DNA of 55,032 nucleotides from an uncultured Deefgea sp. (GTDB lineage: Bacteria > Pseudomonadota > Gammaproteobacteria > Burkholderiales > Chitinibacteraceae), in NCBI RefSeq assembly GCF_947072475.1, contig NZ_CAMTIA010000020.1:1-55032 (forward strand), read 5' to 3'. The stretch's first letter is position 1; each line of letters opens with the position of its first letter. The notes under the pieces are model-generated. The model worked only from the letters and a program-made list of their open reading frames with translations. It was not told where the DNA came from and searched no databases. Both the position numbers and the translations under genes were made by a program. Of the stretch, positions 46,474 through 55,032 are shown in pieces.

Positions 46474-47366
46474 TCTGACGGTGTTCTCGGACGGAAGTTG
46501 ATGATTTGGCTGCCATCGGAGCGCGCATTGTTTTTTTGCGTGGGTTTAAACGCATGGCCATAGACGACTTCATAGGTGCACGGCAGCACGCCATCACGGC
46601 GAAATGCTTCGTATTGCGCTTGGATTTTTAACCACGCCGCTTTGCCCAGTAAGCCATTGGGCCGGCCATCCATTTTGTTGCTGGCACCAATGTGCTTTAA
46701 ATCTTGCATCACGTCTTTGACTTTGGCATAGGTCATGGTGATGTACTCCATGTCCATCACCGGCATCGTCAAACCATGTTTGACCAGCGCATCGCCTAAA
46801 TCATGCATATCGATAAACTGATTCACATGCTGATGGCCATCAATGCCGACAAATGCGCTACGTAGTTCTTTGAGCGTATCGGGCCCTAAAGTGGCAAAAA
46901 TAATCACGCCGCCGGGTTTTAAGATGCGATTAAATTCTTTAAACGCAGCATCCGGCGTATTGCACCATTGCAGCGTTAAGCTCGACCAAATCAGGTCAAC
47001 CGATTCGTCGGCCAGCGGAATTTGTTCAATATCAGCGCAAATCGAATTGGCTTTGTTTTTGTCAAAGACCGACAGCCATTGCTTGAGGGTACTGGTTTTG
47101 GCTTGCGACGCTTTGAGCATATTGAGCGCTAAATCAAGCTCAATATACTGGGCGTCACTAAAACGCTGGCGTAAGAATGAGCGCGCATGACCGGTGCCGC
47201 TGCCGGCATCAAGAATGACTTTGGGGGCCAGATTAATGACGGCAAGGCGGTCAAATAAGCGCTCAACCACTTCTCTTTGCAATGCCGCCGCCGCATCGTA
47301 GCTGCTGGCGGCTTTGTCAAATGCGCTGCGAATGCGGTCTTTCTGATTGTAAAACGTCTCGGTCAT
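46470..47366 (-). CDS. bioC: Malonyl-ACP O-methyltransferase
   Basis: The 298-aa SAM-dependent methyltransferase starts pimelate synthesis by methylating malonyl-ACP. [25 protein letters not shown] is the typical BioC start. The SAM motif is [16 protein letters not shown], and the post-motif [27 protein letters not shown] is conserved. It overlaps DedA upstream and bioD downstream by four bases each, so all three form one operon. Confidence 0.94.
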   Translation of the reverse strand: MTETFYNQKDRIRSAFDKAASSYDAAAALQREVVERLFDRLAVINLAPKVILDAGSGTGHARSFLRQRFSDAQYIELDLALNMLKASQAKTSTLKQWLSVFDKNKANSICADIEQIPLADESVDLIWSSLTLQWCNTPDAAFKEFNRILKPGGVIIFATLGPDTLKELRSAFVGIDGHQHVNQFIDMHDLGDALVKHGLTMPVMDMEYITMTYAKVKDVMQDLKHIGASNKMDGRPNGLLGKAAWLKIQAQYEAFRRDGVLPCTYEVVYGHAFKPTQKNNARSDGSQIINFRPRTPSE

Positions 47367-48004
47367 GTTGGCGCCTTCGCCATTTTGTGTTTTACGATTT
47401 CAATGATGCCCGGCAAGATTGAAACAAAAATAATCCCTAAGATGATCGCGCTAAGGTTTTTTTGGATGATTTCTATGCCGCCCAATAAATAACCGGCATA
47501 AAGTAGTGAGCCAACCCAAGCTGCGCCGCCGATCACGTTATACGCAAAAAATTTGCGATACGTCATTGCCGCCATACCGGCAACAAACGGTGCAAAGGTG
47601 CGAACAATCGGTACAAAGCGCGCAATGATAATGGTTTTTCCGCCGTATTTCTCAAAGAAGTCGTGGGTTTTGCTTAAGTATTCTGGGCGGAATATTTTTG
47701 AGTCTTTTTTGGCAAACAAACGATGGCCAAAGTATTTACCAATGGTGTAATTGAGCGCATCGCCCAGTACCGCCGCAATAAACAGCAGCGCAACTAAAAG
47801 ATGGACATTCATTGCGCCTGTTGCGGCAATCATTCCAGCGACAAAGAGTAAAGAGTCGCCAGGTAAAAATGGTGTGACGACCAGGCCGGTTTCACAAAAA
47901 ATCACCGCAAATAAGATGGCGTAGATCCAAATGCCATATAGGGCCACCCATTGCGCCAGATACACATCCAGATGCAAGAAAATATTGATGAGATTAAAGT
48001 CCAT
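47363..48004 (-). CDS. DedA-family inner-membrane protein
   Basis: The 213-aa product has four or more hydrophobic segments. DedA motifs are [34 protein letters not shown] and [20 protein letters not shown], the last holding the essential arginines. DedA proteins are proton-linked flippases that recycle undecaprenyl phosphate or phospholipids. It is the first gene of the operon with bioC and bioD. Confidence 0.92.
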   Translation of the reverse strand: MDFNLINIFLHLDVYLAQWVALYGIWIYAILFAVIFCETGLVVTPFLPGDSLLFVAGMIAATGAMNVHLLVALLFIAAVLGDALNYTIGKYFGHRLFAKKDSKIFRPEYLSKTHDFFEKYGGKTIIIARFVPIVRTFAPFVAGMAAMTYRKFFAYNVIGGAAWVGSLLYAGYLLGGIEIIQKNLSAIILGIIFVSILPGIIEIVKHKMAKAPT

Positions 48005-48122
48005 GCAGGGCTCCGGGGTAAGTAGTGGTCAGTTTCTATGCTAGTCGTCGCAAGTGTAGGCTTAGTCACGATACGAAAAAGCGACACAACGACACCAGAA
48101 AGTGGCCAAGGCTCAAGAAAAA

Positions 48123-48144
48123 CGCCGACGAAGCTTCGTCGGCG
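48123..48144 (-). terminator. Terminator of the yajC-secD-secF operon
   Basis: CGCCGACGAAGCTTCGTCGGCG at this position is a perfect 22-bp palindrome (11-bp arms). On the minus strand it is followed by TTTTTC about 25 bases after the secF stop. Confidence 0.82.
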
Positions 48145-48168
48145 CTGATTGTATGCGATTGAAGGCGC

Positions 48169-49107
48169 TTAAACTACGGCTTCTTCTTTCACTCTGACGG
48201 GTTTGATCATATTGTCACGGGTGATGCCAAACATCAGCAATAGCGGCGAGGCCACAAGGACTGATGAGTAAATCCCAAATACGATGCCGATGGTGAGCGC
48301 CATGGCAAAACCATGCAGCGCAGCGCCACCAAACAATAGCATGGATAACACCATGCATTCGGTTGAACCGTGGGTAATGATGGTACGGCTAATGGTGGCC
48401 GTAATGGCGTTGTCGATCACTTCCGGCACGCTTTTGCCACGCAAAGCCGGTTGACGGAAGTTCTCGCGAATCCGGTCAAACACCACTACCGATTCATTGA
48501 CCGAATAACCCAATACTGCCAAGATCCCCGCCAATACCGTGAGGTTAAACTCCCACTGAAACAACGCAAAGCAGCCCAAGATAATCACCACGTCATGCAT
48601 ATTGGCAATCACCGCCGATACGGCAAAACGCCATTCAAAACGCATCGCCAAGTAAGAGATAATCCCGAGGCACACCAAAATAAGCGCAGTGAGACCATGG
48701 GTAAATAGCTCGTCCCCAACCGATGGGCCGATAAATTCCACTTTACGCAATTCAACATCGCTGCGATCTTTTTGCAGCGCAGTCAAAACTTCATTGGATA
48801 GTTGAGCGCTATTTTTGTCTTTAATATTCGGTAAACGCAGCATGACATCGGTGGTGGTGCCCATCGATTGCACTTGCGCTTCGCCGTACTTTAAAGCATC
48901 TACTTGATGGCGAATTTCACTCAGATTGGCGGCTTTTTGGTAGCGTAATTCCATGACGGTGCCGCCAGTAAACTCGATACCAAAATTTAAGCCTTTGGCG
49001 ACCAAGAAAAACACCGCCAATACAAAGGTCGCCAATGAAATCGCTGTGGTGAGCTTGCCGTAGCTCATAAATGGGATGTCACGTTTTACATGAAAAAATT
49101 CAATCAT
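48169..49107 (-). CDS. secF: Protein translocase subunit SecF
   Basis: The 312-aa product has six membrane helices and a periplasmic P4-like domain. Features include FGIEFTGGTVMELRY near the start and GYSVNESVVVFDRIRENFR in TM4-5, which is part of the proton path. SecDF pulls exported proteins from the periplasmic side using the proton gradient. It lies 14 bases after secD. Confidence 0.96.
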   Translation of the reverse strand: MIEFFHVKRDIPFMSYGKLTTAISLATFVLAVFFLVAKGLNFGIEFTGGTVMELRYQKAANLSEIRHQVDALKYGEAQVQSMGTTTDVMLRLPNIKDKNSAQLSNEVLTALQKDRSDVELRKVEFIGPSVGDELFTHGLTALILVCLGIISYLAMRFEWRFAVSAVIANMHDVVIILGCFALFQWEFNLTVLAGILAVLGYSVNESVVVFDRIRENFRQPALRGKSVPEVIDNAITATISRTIITHGSTECMVLSMLLFGGAALHGFAMALTIGIVFGIYSSVLVASPLLLMFGITRDNMIKPVRVKEEAVV

Positions 49108-49121
49108 TTTTCGCTCCCGCC

Positions 49122-50945
49122 TTAAACTGCTAACGTGTTCACACGACGGTTGCCGTAGATGAGGTTGATCATGGCGCGTGATACAAAGACTGCGCTATAC
49201 ATTGAAGTCAAAATCCCGATGCAATGCACCCAAGCAAAACCACGAATCGCACCCGAACCAAAAATCAATAGCGCTAAACCAGCGATCAAGGTGGTGATGT
49301 TCGAGTCCAAAATGGTCGCAAACGCATGGTCATAACCGTTTTTGATCGCCAATTGCGGTGTTGCGCCATTGCGTAATTCTTCACGCACGCGTTCATTGAT
49401 CAGGACGTTGGCATCAATCGCCATTCCCAAGGTCAAGGCAATCGCCGCAATCCCCGGTAAGGTAAGTGTAACGCCCAGTAATGACAGCAAAGCCAGCAAG
49501 AATAACAAGTTGGCGCCCAGAGCAAGGGTAGAGACCACCCCAAATACGCGGTAATAGAACATCATAAACACCGCAATCGCGAGGAAACCATACAGCGTTG
49601 AGTTAAAGCCCTTGCTGATGTTTTCTTTGCCCAATGATGGGCCGATAGTGCGTTCTTCAACGATATTCATGGGTGCTGCGAGCGAGCCGGCGCGCAGTAG
49701 TAGTGCGGTGTCATTGGCTTCGGCAACGCCCATCGAGCCAGAAATCTGCACGCGACCGCCACCAATCTCACCACGAACTACCGGCGCAGTAACGACTTCG
49801 CCTTTGCCTTTTTCAACCAAGATCATTGCAACGCGTTTGCCAACGTTATCACGCGTTAATACTTTGAAAATCGCTGCGCCGGTTGAATCTAAACCCAGAT
49901 GTACTGCAGGCTCGTTTTTGTCATCAAAGCCTGCTTGCGCGTCGTTGATGTTTTCACCGGTGAGCTCAACTTCTTTTTTCAACAAGATCGGCACATTACG
50001 CCCATCAGCACGGCGCTCACTCATCAGCTCGTAACCAGATGGCACGTTGCCATTAATGGCTTCAGTGAGTAGCGCTTGATCGTCCTCTACCATACGCACT
50101 TCGAGTGTCGCCGTGCGGCCAAGAATGTCTTTGGCTTTGGCGGTGTCTTGCACGCCAGGCAATTGCACGACAATGCGGCCTTCACCTTGCTGTTGAATCA
50201 CGGGTTCTGCGACGCCCAATTCATTCACCCGATTGTGTAGTGTGGTGATGTTTTGTAATACGGCGTCGTTTTTAAGTTTGGTAATCTCGGCTGCGGGATA
50301 GGTGATGACGAGTTTGTAAGTGCCATTTTCGGCAATGTCTTGAACTTTTAGATTGCCCAAGATTTTACGCACCGCGAAATTGGCGGCTTTAAGTGTTGCT
50401 TCGTCGCGTAGCTGTACTTCAACGCGATCACGTTCGCGGCTAACTTTGCCGTAACGGATTTTTTTGTCTTTGAGTTCGCGGCGTACATCGCCGGCGGTTT
50501 TTTCTAGGGCTTTATCAACGGCCGCTTTCATGTCCACTTCGAGCAAGAAATGCACGCCACCGCGTAAATCCAGACCCAGTACCATCGGCTTGGCGTGTAG
50601 CTTAGTCAGCCAAACTGGGGTGTCCGAAATTAAATTCAACGCCACGATATAGTCGTCGCCTAGGGCTGCTTGGATTGCATCTTTGGCTTTAAGTTGGACG
50701 TCGGTATCTTTAAAGCGAACTTTAACTGAAGTGCCTTCGAAATAGCTGTCAACTGGCGTGACGTTGATCGCTTTTAAGATGGTGTCGGCACGTGCCACCA
50801 TGGCATTGCTGACTTTAATCGTTGCACGGGCGCTCGAGATTTGTAGCGCAGGGCTTTCACCGTAGAAATTAGGAATCGTGTAAATCGCTGCAATCAGAAT
50901 CGACGCAACAATAAGAAGGTACTTCCAAAGAGGATAGCGGTTCAT
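49122..50945 (-). CDS. secD: Protein translocase subunit SecD
   Basis: The product is 607 aa from the ATG at 50945, which gives the family start MNRYPLWKYLLI. The motif GLDLRGGVHFLLEVDM follows TM1. The large periplasmic domain is present, and the last five helices include LGMAIDANVLINERVREELRNG. It is in the operon yajC-secD-secF. The upstream tgt and queA genes found in many genomes are not here. Confidence 0.96.
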   Translation of the reverse strand: MNRYPLWKYLLIVASILIAAIYTIPNFYGESPALQISSARATIKVSNAMVARADTILKAINVTPVDSYFEGTSVKVRFKDTDVQLKAKDAIQAALGDDYIVALNLISDTPVWLTKLHAKPMVLGLDLRGGVHFLLEVDMKAAVDKALEKTAGDVRRELKDKKIRYGKVSRERDRVEVQLRDEATLKAANFAVRKILGNLKVQDIAENGTYKLVITYPAAEITKLKNDAVLQNITTLHNRVNELGVAEPVIQQQGEGRIVVQLPGVQDTAKAKDILGRTATLEVRMVEDDQALLTEAINGNVPSGYELMSERRADGRNVPILLKKEVELTGENINDAQAGFDDKNEPAVHLGLDSTGAAIFKVLTRDNVGKRVAMILVEKGKGEVVTAPVVRGEIGGGRVQISGSMGVAEANDTALLLRAGSLAAPMNIVEERTIGPSLGKENISKGFNSTLYGFLAIAVFMMFYYRVFGVVSTLALGANLLFLLALLSLLGVTLTLPGIAAIALTLGMAIDANVLINERVREELRNGATPQLAIKNGYDHAFATILDSNITTLIAGLALLIFGSGAIRGFAWVHCIGILTSMYSAVFVSRAMINLIYGNRRVNTLAV

Positions 50946-50993
50946 GCATGGGCCCCAACAAATACGGCAGCAAGGCTGCCGTATCATTGATTA

Positions 50994-51320
50994 TTATTTA
51001 TTGTTTTTTAGGGTGCCTTTTTCCAGGCGCTGACCGATGGCCGCACGCTGAACTAAGATCTCAACATTGTCTGACAATTCAAGCGTAACAAATTGGTCGT
51101 TTAATTTAACGATCTTACCAACGACGCCACCGGTAGTGATGACTTCGTCATTTTTTTGCAGTGCTTCGAGCATGGCACGAAGTTCTTTTGCTTTTTTCTG
51201 TTGTGGGCGAATCATTAAAAACCAGAAAATCGCAAAAATAGCGATCATTGGCAAAAATGACATAAAGCTTGCTTCTGCGCCTGGCGCAGCAGCATTAGCG
51301 AAAGCAGGTGCAATCAACAT
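50994..51320 (-). CDS. yajC: Preprotein translocase subunit YajC
   Basis: The product is 108 aa from the ATG at 51320 (GGA 8 bases upstream). One membrane helix (FLPMIAIFAIFWFLMIRPQQKKAKE) is followed by the conserved cytosolic part MLEALQKNDEVITTGGVVGKIVKL. It forms a complex with SecDF, whose genes follow. Confidence 0.95.
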   Translation of the reverse strand: MLIAPAFANAAAPGAEASFMSFLPMIAIFAIFWFLMIRPQQKKAKELRAMLEALQKNDEVITTGGVVGKIVKLNDQFVTLELSDNVEILVQRAAIGQRLEKGTLKNNK

Positions 51321-51599
51321 ATGGGTTCCAGTGTGTAAGCCAAACAAAGGCGGACTATTCTAGCGGGTGTCGCCGCTAAAATCCACCGCTCTGCATTTTA
51401 TCGGCGGCATTCATCATGACTAAGCTGGGGGTAAAAAGTTCTGCGCTGGGTCATAAAGTTCACGGGAAGTCGCTGTTTTGGGGCAAAAAAAGAGCGTGTG
51501 TCGTGATTGCCGCGCATCGTCAACACGCCCCTTTGGCATTCTGTGCAAAATACCAACTGTATATTGCAGTATATTCCGGTGGCTTTTATGCATCAAAGG

Positions 51600-52118
51600 C
51601 TACAGATCAATACCCATCGTGCTTAATTGTTGTCGTGCGCAGGCCAATCTTTGCGCGCCATGACCGGTCACGATCCGAAATGGGGTACTGCCCGCGTTTA
51701 AGTGTTGTAAGTAAATATCAAATAACGCTGCGCGATTTTCTGGGTTTTCTCGCAATGGATCGGCTTGCCACGGCAAATCGGGCGCGCACAGCAAAATGCC
51801 GTCATAGCATGTGGCCAACTCCAATTGCTCAATCTCTGTCGGGCAGTGGCCAAATTTGACTTGCGCCCAAATCCGGCACACCAAAGGCGAAGTATCGCAA
51901 ATTAAATGCGCATGCTTGGCGGCCATCGCGTTTTCTTGTTGGTATTGCGTTTGCGCAATGGTGATCACCGCGTGGAGGTCGTAATTTTGATGCGAATGGG
52001 TCGCAAAATATTCCCGAGCATATTCAGCGACATAGCCGCATTGAAAGTGATCTGCCAAGGCTTTGCCGAGCGTCGATTTGCCACAAGATTCAGGACCAAC
52101 AATGGCAATGCGCATCAT
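51600..52118 (-). CDS. NadR-type nicotinamide riboside kinase domain protein
   Basis: The product is about 172 aa from the ATG at 52118, which overlaps the pnuC stop (ATGA). The P-loop is RIAIVGPESCGKSTLGKAL; YVAEYAREYF and CDTSPLVCRIWAQ are typical of the NadR C-terminal kinase. Unlike E. coli NadR it has no repressor or adenylyltransferase part. It would phosphorylate nicotinamide riboside brought in by PnuC. Confidence 0.88.
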   Translation of the reverse strand: MMRIAIVGPESCGKSTLGKALADHFQCGYVAEYAREYFATHSHQNYDLHAVITIAQTQYQQENAMAAKHAHLICDTSPLVCRIWAQVKFGHCPTEIEQLELATCYDGILLCAPDLPWQADPLRENPENRAALFDIYLQHLNAGSTPFRIVTGHGAQRLACARQQLSTMGIDL

Positions 52119-52663
52119 GCTTTTTTGCGCCAATTAAGCCAGCCGGTGATGGCCAAAACGGTCAAGATAAGATACAGCACCGCCGTAAGATGCAAATCTT
52201 TATACCAATAAATGCCGGCTGAAATAATGTCGAGCACAATCCAATACAGCCAGTTTTCGATTTTTTTACGGGCTTGCATCCACTGTGCAATTAAGCCAAA
52301 AATAAAAACACTGGAATCCAAATAAGGCACGTCAGTGGGCAAAAATTGTACTTGAAATTGCGCCACCAGTAATAACAGAGCAATACCAATGACATTGATA
52401 TAGAGCCATTCTTTGCGAGTTAAGCGTTCAACCTTGAAATCTGCATGATGGGTTTGACTCCGCCAATGATAAAAACCATAGGCGGCCATACCGGCGTAGA
52501 CCAACTGCAATAGGCTTTCGCCATATAAATGGACCTCTAAAAATAAATACACATACAACAAGCTGGCGATCATTTGCAAAGGCCATGTCAAACGGTGCTG
52601 GCGGGTGGCTAAATAAATAGCCAATAAACTAATTACAAAGCCAAAAATTTCAATCGTACTCAT
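52115..52663 (-). CDS. pnuC: Nicotinamide riboside transporter PnuC
   Basis: The 182-aa membrane protein of the PnuC/SWEET-like fold has about seven helices. Typical segments are SLLAIYLATRQHRLTWPLQMIASLLYVYLF, YGFYHWR and PYLDSSVFIFGLIAQWMQARKKIENWLYWIVLDI. It allows facilitated uptake of nicotinamide riboside, trapped by the kinase encoded immediately downstream. Confidence 0.93.
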   Translation of the reverse strand: MSTIEIFGFVISLLAIYLATRQHRLTWPLQMIASLLYVYLFLEVHLYGESLLQLVYAGMAAYGFYHWRSQTHHADFKVERLTRKEWLYINVIGIALLLLVAQFQVQFLPTDVPYLDSSVFIFGLIAQWMQARKKIENWLYWIVLDIISAGIYWYKDLHLTAVLYLILTVLAITGWLNWRKKA

Positions 52664-52844
52664 TCAATTTACCGGTTAATGCATTGTGTCGTGAATGCGT
52701 GGCACAGCAAGTGGCGCGGCCAGGATTTAAAACCTCGGTTTGCTCACTGCAGCGCGAAATGCTGAAGATCAACAGACGAGCGCCCGAGGGCAGCGTTTTT
52801 TAGGCCGCAGACTATATTGAATAGAGAAAAAAAGGAAGCCAGAA

Positions 52845-55032
52845 ATGAAAAGCTTTGCCAATGGCCGCTTTGTCGTTGAAAAAAAATTAGGGCAGGGCCA
52901 GTACGGTTTAGTTTATTTGGTCAACGATACCCAGCAGCAGCGGCGAGTCGCACTCAAGGTGCTGCATAGTCACGCGATTGATCAGCTGCAAGCGGCCCAA
53001 ACCTTATGCCAATTTAAGCACCCCAATCGGGTGACGCTGTACGAAATCGTGGTGGACCAAGGTCATCCTTGTGCTGTTTTTGAGTATCTAGAAGGCCAGA
53101 CGATGGTTGAGTATGTGCAAGCGACGGGCCCTGTCGCGCCGGTTGTTGCTGTGCAATGGCTATCGCAGATATTGAGCGCGGCCATTGCAGCGGCACAGCA
53201 GGGCGTCAATGCCGCCGCCAGTGCGTTGCATAACGTGTTTTTAACCGCGAATAGCTCAGTAAAGCTAATGGATTTTGCCATCAGCCCCGGTGTTTTGTAT
53301 GGCGATGCGGCTTTGCGCTCTGAGGCAGCAGCCCGCCGCTCCGATGGGCCATCGGCGCTGGTTTTTGCTTATGGCCTGATGTTGTATCAAATGTTAAGCG
53401 GTCAAGGTTTAACGCAAGACGCCATGCCTGAGTTAGTGGCGAGCATTGATCGCGGGGTGGTGCCGTCAACGTACAATGCCGCGATTGATCCATCATTAGA
53501 TCAGTTGCTGATGATGGCGCTGTATGCGGGCGAAACGCCGACTTATCCCGATATTGTGGCCTTGCAAGCGGCACTCACCGCATGGCTACTCAGTAGCGAG
53601 CATCAGCATGAGCATGCCGCACAGCGCAATAGCACCTTGGATTTTTTGCTGCGGCGCATGCGGCATACCGCCGATTTTCCATCGCTTTCGCAAACCATAT
53701 GCGCCATTAATAAACTCAACGATGTTGAGGGTGAGCGCTTGCAAAATCTATCGAGTGTGATTTTGCAGGATTTTTCTTTAACCAATAAATTACTCAAAAT
53801 GGTTAATTCTGCCAACTACGCTCAATTTGGTGGGTCAATTAGTACGATTTCTCGAGCGATTGTCATTTTAGGTTTTGATACAGTTCGAAATTTAGCCATT
53901 ACTTTATTGTTGTTTGAGCACATGCAAAACAAAGGGCAGGCCGAGCGTGTACGTGAGGCGGTATTGCAAAGCTTTTTTGGCGGCATTTTAGCGCGCGAAC
54001 TGGGTTTAAAAAGCGGGTGGCGAGATGTCGAGGAGTTGCTGATTTGCGGGGTGTTTCAGCATTTAGGCCGATTACTGACCTTGTATTATTTTCATGAAGA
54101 AAGCTTAGAAATCAATAAGCGCGAAGCGCAGTATCAAGAAAGTGAAACCGTGGCGGCAGAAGCCGTGCTGGGGATGACTTATCGCGAACTGGCCGCTGCA
54201 GTGATGCAGACGTGGCATTTTCCGGCACGGATTACCCAAAGCCTGCAGGCATTGCCCAGTGCGCGGTATACGCCGCAAACGCAAGCGGAACGTTTACGGG
54301 TATTTGCTAGTCTATCGGTCGATTTATTGCCCTTGGTGAGCTTGACGGGGAAAGCGTCAACGGTGCATTTACAGCAAGTCATTCAGCGCTATGCCGGGGC
54401 ATTAGCATGGAAAGACAGTGCTTATCATGAGGTATTGCGCTCGGCAGCTCAGCAATACTTGTCTTATTTGTCGATTCTAGGGGTCGATGTCCAAGGCAGT
54501 GTATTTGCCCGCAGCATTAAGAAGCTGGTGGCGCATAGCGATATACCTGCAGAAGACGCAGACATAGACGGGATGCAAGCCGCCGTGATTCGCCTGCCAG
54601 CGATGCCGACGCCGAGTACGGCGGCAAGCTTAGCGGCAGGGGTGCAAGACATCACCAACACCTTGGTGGGCGAATTTAAACTAAACGATGTACTGCGCAT
54701 GATATTAGAAACCATGTACCGCAGCGTGGGCTTTGAGCGCGTTTTGTTTTGTACTCGTGACAGCAAGTTAGCTGCGATGGTGGCGCGTTTTGGTTTTGGC
54801 GCGGATATTGAACAAGTTTTGCCGCAATTTCAATTTAAATTAGAGCCGGCAATCGATCTCTTTCAGTGGGTTTTGACTCAGCAAGCGGATGTATTGGTTG
54901 AAGACATTAATGCAAAAAATATTGCTGAGCGTATTCCGTCTTGGTATCGAGCGCTGTTACCCGCTCAAACTTTGATTGTTTTTCCTTTGGTGTTGGATAA
55001 AAAAACCATTGGTTTATTTTACGGTGATAAAC
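52845..55032 (+). CDS. Pseudokinase-HDOD-GAF signalling protein, 3' end cut off by the window
   Basis: At least 729 codons are visible, with AAGGAAG just before the ATG. Residues 1-240 form a Ser/Thr kinase-like domain with the glycine loop LGQGQYGLVYLV and the ATP lysine in VALKVLH. However, the HRD catalytic loop is replaced by SALHNVFLT, and DFG by MDFAIS. Residues 255-470 form an HDOD domain (FPSLSQTICAINKLNDVEGERLQNLSSVILQDFSLTNKLLKMVNSANY ... ILGFDTVRNLAITL). A GAF-like domain begins at about 610 (ILETMYRSVGFERVLFCTRD). The role is probably in signalling; the partner is unknown. Confidence 0.85.
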   Translation, partial: MKSFANGRFVVEKKLGQGQYGLVYLVNDTQQQRRVALKVLHSHAIDQLQAAQTLCQFKHPNRVTLYEIVVDQGHPCAVFEYLEGQTMVEYVQATGPVAPVVAVQWLSQILSAAIAAAQQGVNAAASALHNVFLTANSSVKLMDFAISPGVLYGDAALRSEAAARRSDGPSALVFAYGLMLYQMLSGQGLTQDAMPELVASIDRGVVPSTYNAAIDPSLDQLLMMALYAGETPTYPDIVALQAALTAWLLSSEHQHEHAAQRNSTLDFLLRRMRHTADFPSLSQTICAINKLNDVEGERLQNLSSVILQDFSLTNKLLKMVNSANYAQFGGSISTISRAIVILGFDTVRNLAITLLLFEHMQNKGQAERVREAVLQSFFGGILARELGLKSGWRDVEELLICGVFQHLGRLLTLYYFHEESLEINKREAQYQESETVAAEAVLGMTYRELAAAVMQTWHFPARITQSLQALPSARYTPQTQAERLRVFASLSVDLLPLVSLTGKASTVHLQQVIQRYAGALAWKDSAYHEVLRSAAQQYLSYLSILGVDVQGSVFARSIKKLVAHSDIPAEDADIDGMQAAVIRLPAMPTPSTAASLAAGVQDITNTLVGEFKLNDVLRMILETMYRSVGFERVLFCTRDSKLAAMVARFGFGADIEQVLPQFQFKLEPAIDLFQWVLTQQADVLVEDINAKNIAERIPSWYRALLPAQTLIVFPLVLDKKTIGLFYGDK

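Overview
The window reads as a chromosomal segment of a betaproteobacterium, most likely of the order Neisseriales (a Chitinibacter/Deefgea-like organism). This rests on gene content and order (pyrG-kdsA-eno-ftsB, a giant NAD-dependent glutamate dehydrogenase, DUF1631 and DUF2917 proteins, bioC-bioD, yajC-secD-secF) and on moderate GC. The taxonomic placement is inference. Almost everything is ordinary core genome except one integrated element of about 9.9 kb.

Left core (1-16.78 kb). A tripartite RND efflux operon on the minus strand (adaptor, pump, and the first 107 codons of the outer-membrane channel) is followed by phbB. Next comes the plus-strand block pyrG, kdsA, eno, ftsB and a MocR-type regulator. 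Then come a small secreted protein, a DUF2917 protein, an mnmC whose methyltransferase half looks dead, mdfA, and an HU-like gene.

Mobile element (16798-26679). A 19-bp direct repeat brackets a P4-type phage satellite inserted in the 3' end of lysS. It carries a tyrosine integrase, an AlpA/Vis-type regulator, an Ogr/Delta zinc-finger late activator, and a 242-aa helical protein in the slot that P4 gives to its capsid-size gene sid. It also has a split P4-alpha-like replication module (zinc-finger/Toprim primase plus DUF927 helicase), a Cnr/RepB-like small protein, two clusters of TATCAGG iterons, and three related HAD-type ORFs, one without its catalytic motif. I see no capsid, tail or terminase gene, so it should depend on a helper phage. 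A perfect 26-bp palindrome containing TGT-N12-ACA lies about 55 bp upstream of a plausible start site for the alpA-sid?-ogr operon, as expected for an Ogr/Delta-activated late promoter. A strong intrinsic terminator inside the first ORF of the replication operon suggests P4-like immunity by premature termination. The element replaces the last codons of lysS synonymously and brings its own terminator; the ancestral lysS tail and the bidirectional terminator it shared with the HU gene now lie 10 kb away.

Right core (26.6-55 kb). lysS and prfB (with no programmed frameshift and with SPY in place of SPF), the large NAD-glutamate dehydrogenase, a DUF1631 protein, the ABC-F ATPase yheS and a retropepsin-like protease come first. 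An M16 peptidase, an LplT-like/PlsC fusion, a YcgR flagellar brake, a SCO1-type copper chaperone, bioD, bioC and a DedA protein follow. Then come secF, secD, yajC and a nicotinamide-riboside salvage pair (NRK-type kinase and pnuC). The window ends inside a pseudokinase-HDOD-GAF signalling protein.
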